Part shown: in pieces, positions 63,251 through 64,000 of the stretch
How the letters are laid out: each line of letters starts with the position of its first letter
How positions within the stretch are numbered: position 1 is the first letter of the stretch
Source: Lentzea sp. NBRC 105346
GTDB lineage: Bacteria > Actinomycetota > Actinomycetes > Mycobacteriales > Pseudonocardiaceae
DNA: 64,000 bases
NCBI RefSeq assembly: GCF_030269605.1
Contig: NZ_BSTQ01000009.1
Coordinates: forward strand, 1 to 64,000
Reading direction: 5' to 3'
The notes under the pieces: model-generated
What the model saw: the letters and a program-made list of their open reading frames with translations, nothing else
Database searches by the model: none
What the model was told of the DNA's origin: nothing
Position numbers and translations under genes: made by a program

Positions 63251-63671
63251 GGTGTCGGTGGCGCCGGTTGGTGCACCTTGCGTGGGTGCCGCGGCGTTGG
63301 GGTGCCGGGGTGTGCTGGTGGTGGGTGGTCGGGGGATGCGCGGGCTGGCGGTTGGGGCGCTGTTTGGTGCACCTGGGGTGGTGCCGCGGCGGTGGGGTGC
63401 CGGGGTGTGCTGGTGGTGGGTGGTCGGGGGATGCGCGGGCTGGCGGTTGGGGCGCTGTTTGGTGCGCCTGCGGTGCTGCCGCGGCGGTGGGGATCGGGCG
63501 CTGTTGCGGTGGTTCGGGGCGTGGCTGGTGTCGGTGGCGCCGGTTGGTGCGCCTTGCGTGGGTGCCGCGGCGTTGGGGTGCCGGGGTGCGCTGATGGTGG
63601 TGAGTGGTTGGGGGATGCGCGGGCTGGCGGTTGGGGCGCCGTTTGGTGCACCTGGGGTGGTGCCGCGGCGC
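63251..63671. repeat. GT-rich higher-order tandem repeat
   Basis: A 276-base period: GGTGTCGGTGGCGCCGGTTG begins at 63251 and again at 63527, followed by about 140 bases of match. Inside the first unit a 70-base segment starting at 63301 is repeated exactly at 63396 (95-base period). The plus strand is G-rich with many GGGG and GGTGG runs, so G-quadruplexes are possible. The plus-strand frames read Gly/Trp/Val-rich and the minus-strand frames His/Pro/Arg-rich text, neither like a protein. Confidence 0.7.
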
Positions 63672-64000
63672 TGCGACCGGGGCCGCAGTTGTTGCTGTGG
63701 CTGACCGCAGTTGGTCCAGGGGCGGTGGCTGCGTCGTTGGTGTGCCTCGGGGGCCTGGCGCTTGTCTGCGGTTGGACATTCGCGGTACGGCGGGCGCTGC
63801 TTCGTGCACCTCGGGAGGTGCCGCGGCGTCTGAGTGTGACCGGGTCCGGGACGGCGCCGCCTGGTGCACCTGGACGGTGCCGGGGCGCTCGGGTCCGGAG
63901 ACCTGGTCGAGGCTCGCGCTCAACCCGGCCGCGGGGCCGGGCAGGCGTGCGGGATTGGTTGGGCCCGCACGGGCTGGGTGCTGTGCCCGCCGACTGGGGG
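63672..64000. other. Gene-free right edge
   Basis: No supported gene in the last 330 bases. Fragments of the neighbouring repeat recur (GGTGCACCT near 63800 and 63860, GTGCCGCGGCG near 63817), so this is probably decayed repeat. A gene entering from the right cannot be excluded. Confidence 0.45.

Noticed and set aside
63249-63704. A plus-strand frame of 151 codons in the right-end repeat
   Set aside because: It merely reads the DNA repeat as Gly/Val/Trp-rich text; it lacks a plausible ribosome site and shows no codon-position bias distinct from the other frames.
62916-63923. A 335-codon minus-strand frame across the repeat
   Set aside because: Its first two thirds are His/Pro/Arg repeat text and it ends inside the antisense of marR. 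No start signal or domain.

Overview
The window is very GC-rich and reads like a chromosomal stretch of a filamentous actinomycete. Dense LuxR, TetR, MarR and XRE regulators, GTG and leaderless starts, a MurT/GatD pair, an LCP protein, Tat and lipoprotein exports, an LAxTG-type surface protein and many secreted glycosidases suggest the order Pseudonocardiales (Lentzea, Saccharothrix or Amycolatopsis type). That placement rests on gene style only; no rRNA is present. About 52 protein genes and one tRNA can be supported. There are no phage, IS or CRISPR signatures.

Layout. 0.2-5 kb: two tandem secreted class-A-type serine hydrolases, then two FAD oxygenases that converge and a SnoaL-like protein. 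5-16 kb: secreted glycosidases (GH97, GH95-like, GH27) around a large ATPase-LuxR regulator, plus a tRNA-Leu-like gene, a DUF3618 protein and a TetR. 15.8-20.6 kb: an LAxTG-type wall protein, a small membrane protein, a Zn alcohol dehydrogenase, and a TetR divergent from a Baeyer-Villiger-type monooxygenase. 20.7-28.3 kb: cell envelope and translation (XRE-murT-gatD operon, LCP ligase, an alpha-beta fused glycyl-tRNA synthetase). 28.3-35.2 kb: three tandem GH46 chitosanases, a subtilisin, an orphan sugar-binding lipoprotein, a membrane protein and a small protein with a VHGKVVQARDIQGG tail. 35.5-38.7 kb: cold-shock protein, then a coupled trio of a polytopic membrane protein, a DUF4397 protein and a class F sortase.

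38.7-44.5 kb looks like a tricarboxylate module: IclR regulator, citryl-CoA lyase-like protein and CaiB-type CoA-transferase on one strand, and a complete tctCBA transporter divergent from them. 44.5-47.7 kb is an amino-acid ABC importer without an ATPase gene, coupled to a Rhizobium etli-type asparaginase. 47.8-50.3 kb holds a SnoaL-like gene divergent from a TetR, then two orphan LuxR response regulators, one with a degenerate receiver. 50.3-55.6 kb: a second GH27, an acyl-CoA dehydrogenase, and a beta-propeller/MoaD pair. 56.3-60.2 kb: SWIM protein and SNF2 ATPase. 60.2-63.2 kb: a histidine/phenylalanine ammonia-lyase homologue with an altered MIO triad, an aldo-keto reductase and a MarR. 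The right end is GT-rich tandem repeat without a convincing gene.

The secreted hydrolases (chitosanases, GH27, GH95, GH97, subtilisin) fit a soil saprophyte feeding on polymers, with importers and an asparaginase for the products. Many convergent junctions carry long, nearly perfect hairpins, and two of these hairpin sequences each occur twice in the window. The points most worth following are the altered MIO enzyme, the citrate module, the fused GlyRS, the chitosanase triplet with its identity tract and shared upstream module, and the degenerate response regulator.
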